Below the pieces are notes generated by a model, which saw only the letters and a program-made list of their open reading frames with translations, searched no databases and had not been told where the DNA came from. A stretch of DNA of 64,000 bases from Serinus canaria (taxonomy: Eukaryota; Chordata; Aves; Passeriformes; Fringillidae), in the NCBI RefSeq assembly GCF_022539315.1, contig NC_066327.1, positions 12,998,995 to 13,062,994 of the forward strand, given 5' to 3'. Position 1 is the first letter of the stretch; the number at the start of each line of letters is the position of its first letter. The position numbers were made by a program, and so were the translations under genes. Positions 1 to 11,699 of the stretch are shown here, piece after piece.

Positions 1-127
1 TGCTCCTCAGTGGTGTAAATGAAGTGTTCTCCCCAGACAGGCTGGGGTAAAGAAACAAGGGGCAAGAGCTGGGTCTTGTGTCACTGTGGGGTCTTTACCC
101 TGTGTCACCCTTCCCCCCAACCTGCAG

Positions 128-3100
128 AAACCAGAGGAGTCAAAGACACCGCAGCAGCAGAAGCAGAAGGACCAAGATGAGCCTGAGGAGCTCGACTTCC
201 TCTTCGATGAGGAGATGGAGCAGATGGACGGGCGCAAGAACACCTTCACCGACTGGTCAGACGAGGACTCGGATTACGAGATCGACGACCGCGACGTGAA
301 CAAGATCCTCATCGTGACCCAGACCCCCCCATACCTGCGCCGCCATCCCGGCGGGGACAGGACTGGCAACCACACCTCCAGGGCTAAAATGAGCTCAGAG
401 CTGGCCAAGGTGATCAATGATGGGCTCTACTACTACGAGCAGGATCTGTGGACAGAGCAGTTTGAGCCAGAGTATTCGCAGATCAAGGTGAGAGTGGCTG
501 ATCTGAGGACGGGAGGGATCCGTGGGGAGTCTCGTGTGCAGCAGTGTGAAAAGGGCAGTGCAGTGGGTTACAGCCTGTTCATGGGGTAGAGCTATACTGG
601 GATTAGTCCTCTTGCAGTGTTAGGGATTCTTGGCTGCCAGCATCGTGTTTGGCCATACCAGGGAGATAAACACAGCGCTGTAACCAGACATGAGGCTACA
701 GCCAGGTAAACAAAGTGCCAGTAGTGAGGTGACCTGGAACATGGGGCCCATTGTTCTGCTGTCTGCCAGGATCTCAGCTGGCAGTGCCAGATCTGTGCAG
801 GGAACTGGACGTCTCTGCACTGCCCTTAGTGCCCTGTGCTTTGGGCACAGCCTGTTGGAGATTGTGTGTTGGGGAAGGATTCATAGGTGACTGGGCTGCA
901 CTTGGCCTGTGCTGTTCTCCATTTTGGTGTCAGTTTGCATAGACGTGGGCTTTTTATAGAAAGCCCATCTGCTGTTTTGAAACGTTTGGGTCCCAACTTG
1001 GTGACTCTCACTTCCAGGGACTTGCCTAGACTCATGGCTGTGGGATGGGATGACTTATTGGAGCTGCCAGCTGGGCTTGGTGCTTCTAAGTTTGATACCT
1101 GGCCCATTGCTGAAGCAGTGCTGCTCTCTGGGGTGACAGAAGCTGAGGGTGATAGGGACAGTGTGTGTTTGGATGTGCTCTGCTGCCAGCATGGCTGTGA
1201 GGATGTGGGGAGGAGTGCTCTAGGGACACAGGACGGTGGCAGGGGGTCTTGGCCAAAAATGGGTCACTGAGCTCATGTTGAGCTTTACTGCACTGTCTCT
1301 GACCTGGCTGGTAAAAGCCTTAAAGAAGCAGGTGCTGGTTAGTGAAGCTAACTGGGATCCCTGAGAGCTTGGCAACATCAGTGGCTCAGATGTGGCCTTT
1401 GCAGTGCCCAGTGTTCTGTCTGCTGCATCTTCCCTTCCTGCCCCTGTGCAGCCAGTGCCCTCTGGGCACCCGTGCCCTGTGACTGCCTTTGGGGCCCAGT
1501 GTTGTGACTGTTGCTCAGGCAAGAGCTATGGTTGTGAGTAGTTTCTTCACCATCTTCCTTCTCCAATGCAGCAAGAGGTGGAGAACTTCAAGAAGGTGAA
1601 TATGATCAGCAGGGAGCAGTTTGACACCCTGACCCCAGAGCCTCCCGTGGATCCAAACCAGGAAGTCCCTCCTGGTCCCCCCAGGTTCCAGCAAGGTAAG
1701 AGATGGGTCATGAATGGATGGGACCAAATTTGTGCAGGCTTCTCATGCTGAGAGGTTCTTAGAGGCTGGGTAGCAGCTGGGGAGAAGGAACTGGGATCAC
1801 AGGTGTAGGGGATTATCTAGTTCACAGAATATTGAGTTGAATCTTTCCCAGATTAATGTAGAGCTCTGGAAGAGGAGCCCAAAAGCAGGGGTGTCCCAGT
1901 GGAGTGAGGAAACCGTAGCAGGCTCAGATGTAGTTCCTGGGATTTGTCTTTCCTCTTGGACCCTCTCTGAGTACTTGGAAGGCAACTGCCTGCTGGACCT
2001 TGTTTGCCTGTGTGACACCAGGGCTGTGTCCTTGGAGACAGGGATTTGTTGCTGCTCTTAACCACTAGGAAGCAGATACCTTGTGGGGGAGCTCTTTGCA
2101 CCTGCTGCTCGGATTTGGGCTTTCTGGCCAAACTGGATTTTAGGCTGCTTGTGTGGGAGAGCTGGGATGTGTCCCTGCATTCCTGCCCCTGCTGCTTCCA
2201 TCTGCTGGCTGGTAGTGCCTCGGTGCCCGGAGCCCAGGCTGACACAGGGCGGGGGTTTCTCCCTGCAGTACCTACAGACGCTTTGGCCAACAAGCTCTTC
2301 GGAGTCCCTGAGCCTTCCACCATCGCCCGCTCTTTGCCCACGACCGTCCCAGAATCGCCCAACTACCGCAACGCCAGAACGCCCCGCACGCCGCGCACGC
2401 CGCAGCTCAAGGACCCCACACAGACGCCGCGGTTCTACCCCGTGGTGAAAGAGGGCAGGACGATAGATGCCAAGGTGGGAGCAGGCTGGGCTGGGGGACA
2501 GGCAGGAGCTGGGGCCTGAGGAGGAAGGGAGCACATCTGTGATGCTCTGTGTCTTGCAGACTCCACGGAAGAGGAAGACGAGGCACAGTTCGAATCCTCC
2601 AATGGAGTGCCACGTGGGCTGGGTTATGGACTCCAGGGAGCACAGGCCCCGGACTGCCTCCATCAGGTACCAGTGACAGGCCTGCAGGAGGCAGAAATGG
2701 GAAAGGGAGGGAGTGTGGGAAGGAAGGGGAAAGCAGTATCTGGTCTTGTAGGGGAGGTCTCCTGTTAAGTGACTGCAGAAAGGACAGGGATCAAACCTGC
2801 CCTTCCTGGAAAGGCTTGGGGGAAATCCGTGGCCGTGGAGAGTAGCAGGATGAGACTTGATTAGAAACATTGGTCCCCTTCCTAGTACACTGCTCCATGG
2901 CTCATGTCCCAAGCCCAGGATAGTGACACAGTGTGGGTGGGACCAACAGACAGGTGGGGTGGAGTGTGACCCCCCCCCCCCCCCAGGTGATGCCAAGGAA
3001 GGGTGCTGACAGCAGTCTTTCCTCTCAGCTCCAGCCCCTCGGAGGGAACCCCGGCTGTTGGGAGCTATGGCTGCACCCCACAGTCCCTGCCCAAGTTCCA

Positions 3101-5259
3101 GCATCCCTCACATGAGCTGCTCAAGGAGAATGGCTTCACACAACACGTCTACCACAAGTACCGGCGGCGCTGCCTTAACGGTAGGGACCCTGCACTGAGG
3201 GAAGGGACAGGGTGTCTGTGCTGCCATGCTGGGGACAGGAACATGGCAGGGATGGACAGAGGGAGGGTCCTGCAGGACAGCCCTGCTGTGTCCCCACGGT
3301 TTCTGGCGAGCATAGGCTGTGCTCATGGTGTCCAGAGCTGGGGCTGGCTGTCATCACAGGGCCCTCCTGCACATGAGCCCCTGATTCCCCGGGGGAGGAT
3401 TGGCTTTGTAATCATCCCCTCTTCCCCAAACAGAGCGAAAACGACTGGGCATTGGTCAGTCCCAGGAGATGAACACGCTTTTCCGGTTCTGGTCCTTCTT
3501 CCTCCGAGATCACTTCAACAAGAAGATGTATGAGGAGTTCAAGCAACTGGCTGTGGAGGATGGGAAGGAGGGATACAGGTAAGAGAGGAGGGATAGAGTG
3601 GCCTTTTCTCAGGGTTTGGCCTTTTACAGGGCTCACAGCAAATTAAGGCAGTGCCTCTGCCTTGCTTGAAGGTGGGTCTGGGGTTGTTCTCAGTCTCCTG
3701 CTGCTGCTCCGTGTTGTGTGGAGCAGTGTCTGAGCTGCACGTGCTGCTCCCTTCCCAGGTACGGTCTGGAGTGCCTTTTCAGATACTACAGCTACGGGCT
3801 GGAGAAGAAATTCCGGCCAGACATATTTAAGGACTTCCAAGAAGAGACCATCAAGGATTATGAAGCTGGTAGGTGCCTCCTTTGGCTTCCCTGGGATTGG
3901 CAGTGATGCACCTCAGCTGCATGGTGCTCCTGAGCATCTTCTCATCATTTTGGGGAAGCCACATAGTGCTGTATGTTGAGGACTGGAATGTCCTGTTGCT
4001 CATTTCACAGGAGGGGGTTGAGTTCACCATTGTGAAAATTGCTGGGGCTTGGAGGAAGGCAGGGGGAGGCTGCAGCTCTGCCAGAGCATTCCTGTACAGG
4101 CACCATTTCCTGTGGGATTCTCAGAGCGCTGCAGTGGTTGAGCCTTGTCACCACCAAGTCAGCTAAGCCTGGGGACATCCCAAGTGGGGAGCTGCCCAGG
4201 ACTGATGTAGGTTGCTTCCCTCCAGGTGTTCCATCTTGCCTAGGCTGTGCCCACCAGCAGGACAGTAGGGTTTGTGGGGAAGCCTGGAGGAAACGTGACT
4301 TGTTTGGTTTTTGTCTTGCTGACATCTGGATTGGTTTTTTATTTTTCCCTCCAGGGCAGCTCTATGGGCTGGAAAAGTTCTGGGCCTTCTTAAAATATTC
4401 CAAAGCCAAAAATCTGGACATTAACAGCAAACTGCAAGAATACCTCAGCAAGTTCAAACGCCTCGAGGACTTCCGAGTAGATGTGAGTAGACACAATTCC
4501 TGCAGCACACTGAGGGTCCCTGCAGACAGTCCTCTGAGGGTGGAGGATTTTGGGGGGGTCCCCAAGCAGTGGCAGGAGGGGGGGCAGTGACACCTACTGT
4601 CACTCCCAGTCATTGCAGCCAGGCCGGGAACAAACTGCGGGATTGGAATATGGCAAACCCTCTCAGTGGGGGATAACAGAGCTGGGTGAACCTGTGCTCC
4701 CTGGTGAGGAAAGGGAGCTTTGATGGTTTGAGTAGAGCCAGCATTGTGTGGAGCTTTGGCTCCCAAACTTCTGGACTCTGCCTCTATGTGGGAAGCAGGT
4801 GACTAAGAGCAAGTTGTCACCATTGTGGTCAGTTTGTGGAAGTCAGTCAGTTTTTCTGTCAAATCTGGCAGCAGGAAATTTGGACAGGGAAGCTGAGTGC
4901 TTGGGGTAAATGTGTGTGGGCCAGGGAGAGAAGTTGCAGTTGGAGGCTTGCAGGAAAGCTGTTTCCTGATCCCAGAGGAGGGATCAGGATCTGCATTTGG
5001 AGGAGGCTGTGCTGATACTGGGGTGCTTCTCTTCCAGCCACCCATGGGGGAGGAAGGTGGACACAAGAGATACCCTACGACGTCAGGGGGAGATGGCAGG
5101 AAGCGCTACCCATCCCAGTCTTCCAGCAAAACGGTCAGCCAGTGCCCATCCAGCCAAGCCCACGCCTCACCCAGCCAGCCTGCACAAGAGGATGCCAAAA
5201 ACCTGAGCCAGCAATCCCCTGCCCCATCAGCTGCAGAGTCGCAGACAGTGGGGAAGTAG
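128..5259 (+). CDS. LARP1: La-related protein 1, C-terminal part (last nine coding exons)
   Basis: Coding exons are 128-487, 1572-1695, 2269-2474, 2560-2666, 3029-3180, 3434-3578, 3759-3868, 4355-4482 and 5038-5259 (stop TAG 5257-5259). They total 1554 nt, or 517 residues, and every junction keeps the frame with GT/AG sites. The start and the La domain lie upstream of the window. The first exon encodes an acidic stretch (DEEMEQMDG), then the conserved [17 protein letters not shown]. Exons 2-4 encode a Pro/Ser/Thr-rich linker with repeated RTPRTP, a region known in mammals to carry mTOR-dependent phosphosites. Exons 5-8 encode the DM15 repeats ([62 protein letters not shown]). In the family these bind the m7G cap and first base of TOP mRNAs, so LARP1 represses or stabilises ribosomal-protein mRNAs in the cytoplasm downstream of mTORC1. 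The last exon is a variable Ser/Gln-rich tail ending in VGK. Identity is from recalled vertebrate LARP1. Confidence 0.96.
488..5037 (+). other. LARP1: LARP1 introns
   Basis: Introns longer than 300 bases are 488-1571, 1696-2268, 2667-3028, 3869-4354 and 4483-5037; the others are shorter. All start GT and end AG. Apart from a run of 15 C in intron 2667-3028 I see no gene, RNA or recognisable repeat in them. Open frames in this span on either strand are GC-rich shadows of the exons. Confidence 0.8.
2970..2984 (+). repeat. Poly-C run in LARP1 intron
   Basis: Fifteen consecutive C residues are followed directly by AG and then GTGATG, so the run looks like a polypyrimidine tract with an acceptor at 2985-2986. 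The real acceptor, judged by frame and conserved protein, is 42 bases further on (exon starts 3029). The run length may be polymorphic or misread. Confidence 0.85.
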
Positions 5260-6186
5260 AGAGGCTGCAGCGTCCGCTTCCTGCCGGGGGGTGGGGTGGG
5301 GTGGTGGGGAATGGCTCGGAGAAGGGCAGACATGAGGGGGTGGGACAGGAAGGGAGCTGGAAGGTGGGTTCCCAGGAGTAGGCTGCTTGGGAGAAACTTC
5401 AACGCACACGATTTTCTTCTCTTGTGGCTGGAAAGCAAAGACGATCTGCATCCAAAACACCATTTTGCTATTACTACCCTGACCAGAGCCAGACCCGCTC
5501 CCAGCAGACCCAACCTTTCCCTTCTCTCTCCTCCTGTGCACACACTCATGTCTTAGTGTCTCTTCAAAAAAAAATGTGTTCTGGCTGGGTTGGAAAGGGG
5601 AGATTTTTTTATTATTATATATATATATCAAGTTTTAAATTATTGCTAGAAGTTCGTCTGGATTTACCAAAACAAGTCTGCTCTGTGTGGCCCCAACAAG
5701 TCCCCTGTGTGTCCCCCTGGGATGGCGGGGCAGCCGCTCAGGAAGCTCGGAGGAGCGAGGTTCCCCAGTGGGGGACCGAAGCCACAGCGTGTGCCGATGC
5801 TGCGGAGCCTCTGACCTCCATGACCCGGCTGGCGCCTCCCGTTCGTTCCCCGTGCGGCGGGGCCTCTCCAGCGCCGGCCTCCGCCCAGGAGCATCGCCCT
5901 CCTCGTTCTCCTGCTCCCTTCTCCCCGACGTCTTCACCTTCCCCAGGGTCTGGCTCGCCCTCTGTGCACCTCTCCCTTCTGTCACGGACAATTTGGAAGT
6001 CAACCAAAGGACCTTTGCCGAGGATAGGCTTGTTCTGACTCCTTCCTGCGAGGATGGCTGGTTGGGAGGCTGGCAGGCACCTGGACTCGAGCCTGTGTGG
6101 ACGGTGCACGTGCTGCCCCAGGAATGCCCATCACTTGCAAAGACAGGACTTTGCTGAAGGAGCTTTTCTCTTCCTTTTCCCTTGGA

Positions 6187-6375
6187 AAAAATGACAACAA
6201 AAAAAAAAAAAACCACAAAACAAAACCCCAAACCCTTCTAAAACAACAACAGAAAAACTCTTTAAAAAAAAAAAAGACACATCTCCCTTTGCTTTCTTCC
6301 TTGGAACTATTACTGAAGAAAAAAAAAGGAAAAAAAAAACAAACAAAAAAACCCCAAAAACACACAAAAAAAAGT
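6187..6375 (+). repeat. A-rich tract in LARP1 3' UTR
   Basis: About 190 bases contain six or more runs of 7-14 A, separated by C-rich breaks such as CCACAAAACAAAACCCC and AACAACAAC. On the sense strand this would give the mRNA internal poly(A)-like sites. It is not flanked by obvious target-site duplications, so it is not simply a retroposed tail. Confidence 0.8.
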
Positions 6376-9300
6376 TGCCTTATGGTGGAGCTGGATGTGG
6401 GAGGCTTGTTGGCGTCCTGCACCCTGGGGTGCACTGGGCTCTTGGCTCCCCCCAGGCCCAGAGACTCCTCACGGCATTGCTGCCGAGCTGATCTTCCCTG
6501 CGGCCTTTCCTCTGACCCCGCAGCTTGCTCGGATGTATCCCCCATCACAGAGCCTCCCTGCCAGGGCTGAGGCTCCTGGGGCAGGGGCTGAGGGCAGTCA
6601 CATCCAGGACTCTGCTCCGCTGTGTCGGTGCCGTGGCAGCCTTGTCCCTACCACAGTGACTGTTCTGTCATGGCCTTGCTCACATTCCCAGCCCTCCCTG
6701 GGCAGGAGCTGCCTCTGCTCCTGTCTGTGCTTCCAGCGTGGTTGGGGAGTGAGCAGGGAGATTGTCACAGCAGCTGGGGGCACTGCTCCTGGCTGTGAGC
6801 GAGGGCTGCTTCTGCTGTACCTGCCAGGGAGTGAGGCAGCCCTGGGAAAGCTGTCCCACAGCAGTCACTGCCTCAGGGCTGCTGGGGAACTTGTGCAGGG
6901 GTGAGCAGGAGCCCTGACTGGCACAGGAGAGCTCTCGCCTGGGTTTCCTTGTGTGTGGTGGTGTGGCAGGCGCCTGCATGGAGTCTCCCACTCAGGGCAC
7001 AGCCCCTGTGCATTTCCAAGGGCTGAGATGACACCATGTAGCTCCTTACTCAGCTGAGGCAGCGGGTGACTGCAGAGCTGCTGTGGCATTTACTTGATTG
7101 ATCCTTACACCCAGCACCAGGTGGATCCTGGCTGTGAGGGGCGTGTCAGGTGCGAGATCTTGGAGCTGTCCAGTGCTACCTCTGGAGCATCTCCAGAGCT
7201 AGCACTGGAAAAGTTGTGTTCTTTCCAGCCAGATCCACTTGCCTTGCTGCCACCCTGCTCCTTCTGCTGGGTCCCTGGGATACCAGGCTTTGCTGTGGCT
7301 CAGGCTCCATCCCCGTGTGCTCCAGAGCTGTTCTCCTGTGTGCAGTGTGGATGCACCACTCCAAGGGTGCAGCTCGTTGTGTTGCCCTTTCTCCCAAGTC
7401 ACAAGCTGGTACTGAACAGTTTTCCCAAGGGATCCAGTTGATCCAGAGCTGTCTCATAGCTGGGAGCAATCATCTCTCCAGGGCTGTCCCTGTGCAGCTG
7501 CAGGGTGGATGGGTGAGAGCAGGAACCAGAGGGGAAGCACGGCCAGGCTGTCCATCAGCAGTGGCTTTGGGTGCTTGTGGGGCCCTGGCTGAGGCCATCC
7601 CTTCCCAAACTGACACTGCCTCCAGGATGCTCCTTCCTGGGGGCAGGTGGGCTGGTCTGAATGGAGTGGCTTCATGAACTGCTGCTAGAATGGAAAGCAC
7701 AGCTGGGTTTGAGAGGCTGGGGAGCTGCTACTTGGCCATTTCCTGGTGGTGTGATCCTGCCCTGGTCCGTCCAGCCCTGCCATGTCACCCTGCAGCTGGT
7801 GCCACTCACAGGCCTGACTGCAGCAGGCGAGCCCATCCGTTATGGCAGCAGTGCTCTGGGGTTGTGGGGAGGGAACTAGGCAAGATGGGCAAAAGTAACA
7901 TTTGTACAGTGCTGTGGCCGTGACTGTTATCTCTGCATTTCCCCTCTTGTGAGCTGGAGTCAGATCTCTGAGGTTACATTTATAGGTGGGTTTGTCCCAG
8001 ATTTGGGGAGGAGGCTGGAGAGTCGATCAAGGACATTGTAGATGTGTTGCTGGTTGTTTGCAAGTGGAGGCAGGTCTGGATGTGCCACAGGTGATCCTTG
8101 CTGCTGTGTCTGTGCTCCTTTTGTTGGCTTGTGTGCGTGGCTCCCTTGAAGCCAATTGTCTGCGTTTCAGCAACAAATTCATAGGAAATGGGGAGGGATG
8201 AGCTGCTGCTATGGAGTTGTTGCTTGTAGAGCAGACTGGAATTGCTTGGGTTGTAGAAGAGATAGGACATTTCCCAGAGAATTTCCCAAAATACTGATTT
8301 TAAATAATTTTAAATTTCTGATTCTGAGGATCTAGTCTTGGCATGGAAGTGTTTTCCCTTCCCCCTCTGCCAAGTCAGTGGTTTGTCACACTGGTATGTG
8401 CACCCAGGGGAAGGTGGGTCAGAAGAGCAATCCCAGTGGTCCCAGTGCCCTCCAGGTTTGTGGACCATGTGCCTTGTTTTGCTGTCCGTGGGACAGCAGT
8501 GGCAGGACAGAGCAAAGATGGATGTGACAGCCCAAGGCAGCTGCTGCTGGCTCACCCCTGTGTTCCTGCAGGGAAGGGAGCACAGAACTGTTCCCTCCTG
8601 CCCCGTGCCAGGGTGGGGGCTGGCAGAGGGCTGGGAGCTCCCCAGGTGCCAGGTCTGTGCCCAGCTGGGTCACAAGTGGCCACAGCAAGGCTTATGTCCC
8701 CACTGGGTAAAGGGACAGCTGTCCAGAGGGGGTTTGCGTTTGAGGAAGCTCTTGCCCCTCTGCAGAGGAGGGAGTTAGGCCTTGTTCTTAGTTTGAATGC
8801 CTCACCTCCACCATGTGTTGTGCTTTTTTGAATTTTAGAGGACTGAGGGGTTGCACATGTGCGTCTGTGAGTGCTGATTGTCCCACAGCTCACAAGAGCT
8901 GCATGGTGCTGGTGTCCAGCCACTGGAGGAGCCTGGGGGGAGCCCCAGCTGCTTCTGGAAAGGCTGAGGGAGGCCAAGTCAGGGGAGCCTTCCTCATCTT
9001 GCCCCTCTTCTCAGGAGTTCCTCCTTGCCAAGGTTAACTTGTCTGAATGTGGCTGCAACAGGTACAGAGCTGTGGTGTGGGGTCAGAGTGGAGGTGGAAG
9101 GTGTGGTTTTGAGGAGGCTTTTTTGCTTTGCCATGCTCATTTGGGGAAAAAAAAAATTAAAAAGTAATGATGCTGCTGCTCTGGTTTTGCCTGTCCATCT
9201 CTTCTGCTGCCCCCCGGCACCTCTGATGGCGCCTTCTCACTGTAGCCCGTGGGGTCCCTGAGTTTTGACACCTGATGGGGACTGATTGCTGTACTGTAAC

Positions 9301-10510
9301 AAACTGATGTGTTTAACCTCAGTGTCCTGCCACGTTCCACATGGCAGTGGAGAGGGGGCCTTCTAGCTGTTCATGCCTTCCCAGTTATTTTATCAAAAGG
9401 AAAAAAAAAAAAAGGAAAACTGTAAATGTAGCAAGCTGTGTTTGCAATGCTTATTGTCTCCTGTCTCTGAGGCTGGTTATGTCACTTGTCACTGTTTGAA
9501 ATGGATGCTGGGCTCTTTCTGAGAAGATTGTTACACTTGATGTTAAATGCCTCACTGACTCTTTTTTAAAGATTCCAATACAGGTAACAGATAAAAGAGT
9601 TTTTCATTTTTCTTTTTCTAAGCAAACGTTCATCTCGGTGGTGTGGAGGGGCTGGCTGGAGGGCAGCATTTCCAGGAGTAGTTTACAGTTTCACTTTCTG
9701 CAGACACTTGAACATAGGACCGATGTATCTGTGACAAGCACATCCCCTTGGTGGGAAGCTCCAGAGGAGCAGGAGGTACCCTGGGTGCCAGCTGGCCCCT
9801 GTGGAGTGTGCTGGCCTCCTTCCAGCTCCCCACACTGTCCTCCTGCTCTCCCCAGGGTCAGCCCTGCGCCAGGGTGGCTTGTGCCAGTGGTGGCCCTTGT
9901 GGGAGGGGGTGCTTGGCACCACTTGGTCCCTCAGGCCTCCCTGGTGCAGCCCTGCTCCCCGTCTTCCCCCCCAGCCTGTCCTGGTCCCACTGGGCTTGGA
10001 AACCTTTGCATCTGTGGCTCAGAGACACCCACTGAGCTGCATCCCAGCGAGTGCAGCCCTCTGCTCGCTCGCCTGGAGCTAAAGGGGTGATGGTTCCACG
10101 TGCTGGCCCTTCTCAAACCCTATGTGTCCAACCTTAGCCTTCTGTTTCCCAAAACTAGAGAGTGTGTGCAACCTTCTTCAGCTGCATTTATAGTAGAGAC
10201 AAACTTAAAAAGACTCATCACAGACCATGTATCACCTGGGAGGAAAATCTTGTTAATACGGCCTGCTGTACATGATCCATCTCTGTCGATAGTACATAAT
10301 CTTTGACCCATGTGCTAGGATCATCATCACGTATAAAAGGAAAAGAGAAAAATGTAAAATACTTGAATGAGAGCTTGTATTATAACATTAATATTATTCA
10401 GAGTATCTGCTTTCTAGGCTGATGTGATTCATTATTCTAGTAATGCTTTAGTCCTTTGTAATTTGTGGTAATTATGCTTTTTCCTTTTTAATACAAAAAA
10501 AATGTATAAA

Positions 10511-10516
10511 AATAAA
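10511..10516 (+). terminator. LARP1: Poly(A) signal, LARP1 distal end
   Basis: A canonical AATAAA lies in AT-rich sequence. About 15-40 bases downstream there is GT-rich sequence (GTGGTGCCTGGGTTTTCTGT), the normal layout for cleavage and polyadenylation. Further downstream the base composition changes and no LARP1-like sequence continues. Confidence 0.75.
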
Positions 10517-10535
10517 AAGTTCAAAAGACAGTGGT

Positions 10536-11699
10536 GCCTGGGTTTTCTGTCCTGCTGACTTGCCCTCCCAGGGAGCTGTGGCCAGGTAACTGGGCTGGGT
10601 TCATCCTGGTGCAGTTGTAGAGAGGAGCAGGGGAAGTGGCTTTGGTTCCACAGGTAGGGCTGTGGGCCAATGGGCTGACCAATGTATGCCTGGGTCAACT
10701 CTGTGTGCCTGTTCCTGGAGGGGCTGCTCCAGCACTGGGGAGCAATGTGATGTCTTTGTTCCAGGCTTCCCAGGCAGGACTGAGTCTTAGGAAATCCTTG
10801 AGAGAATTCACAGTATGTCTTGGATGGGCTGTGGGTACTTGGGAATGTGCATATTGTTCTGGGGCCTGCTTTCTTGGGCCCTTTCTTAGAGGGGTTCCTT
10901 AATCTCCACACAGCTCAGGACAGCAGGGACTCTGCTTTCCGTGGAAAATCTCTGGAATTTATCAGAATTTTGGTTGTGTCTCAGAGTGAGGGGAGGCTCA
11001 GCAGGAGGAGGTGATGCCATGAACCACATCAGCTTCCAGCTCTCCTTCCATGTCCCACAAGGGAAACTCCCTTTGTGTGCAGCTGTCTGTGGAGCAGTGA
11101 TGAGGCTGTGGCAGCCCCAGTTCAGCCCTGTCCTCATCTGTGCATAACAACTGCTCAGAGCAAGTCAGGCCCTTGCTGCATGTGCAGCGGAGTGTTTCTA
11201 AAGCTGTGGCCCCAGTGATTGTCCACGGGGTTGTGTCCTGTGTCCCAGGTGCTCTGAGTCACAAAAGCTTGTGTTAATTGTATCACAAATAGATGGAGTG
11301 ACTTGGAATGTTTCTATAGAGAGAGTGCCAACAAGAGAGGCCAAATCATCACATGTGGAGTCTGATGCTAAAACCTTAATAATGAGAACCCTGAGCCCAT
11401 GTGGCCCAGAAGACACCTGGCTCATAAACAGGCAGGTGGATCTAAGAGCCAGTGCAAGTAACAGATAAACCATTAAATTTTAAAAATAAATTTCTAGAGC
11501 AGGTTTTTTTTTATAAGTGTCTTATATAGAAAACAATGGCAACAAAAGTGCAGTCGTTTCAAAGCAGCATATTTAACTTCAGCTTCATGATCTGTTATAT
11601 GCGGACAAGAATTTGTTTCCTGATTTAAATACTATTTGGCATAAATCATTGTCTCTCACTCTGCTCATCACCAGGCTGGCCAAGAGTGGCTGGGCTGGT
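10536..11699 (-). other. Tail-to-tail gap between LARP1 and FAXDC2, with FAXDC2 3' UTR
   Basis: The two genes converge here. The part nearest 11699 should be FAXDC2 3' UTR on the minus strand. A variant signal TATAAA (minus strand, + positions 11510-11515) lies about 185 bases after the stop and could be its poly(A) signal, but no canonical AATAAA was seen close by, so the end is unresolved. Nothing else recognised. Confidence 0.5.

Larger units (their letters stand above)
5260..10535 (+). other. LARP1: LARP1 3' untranslated region
   Basis: From the LARP1 stop to the AATAAA at 10511 I find no coding exon of a known gene. Sequence types differ along it. There is a U/AU-rich stretch at about 5604-5640, a GC-rich part at about 5690-6100, an A-rich tract at 6187-6375, and ordinary mixed sequence to about 9300. 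An AT-rich final part at about 10100-10520 resembles the kind of 3' UTR end that is often conserved. Mammalian LARP1 is also known to have a 3' UTR of several kilobases. The exact end, and whether nearer poly(A) sites are used, are inferred. Confidence 0.75.

Noticed and set aside
2058..3104. 348-codon minus-strand open frame
   Set aside because: It lies antisense to LARP1 exons in GC-rich DNA. No recognisable product; the plus-strand exons explain the sequence.
6000..6548. Phe/Lys-rich open frames on both strands over the A-rich tract
   Set aside because: They are direct consequences of poly-A/poly-T runs in the LARP1 3' UTR.
11198..11473. 91-codon minus-strand open frame near the FAXDC2 3' end
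   Set aside because: It lies beyond the FAXDC2 stop and has no motif or splice link. Most likely 3' UTR or spacer sequence.
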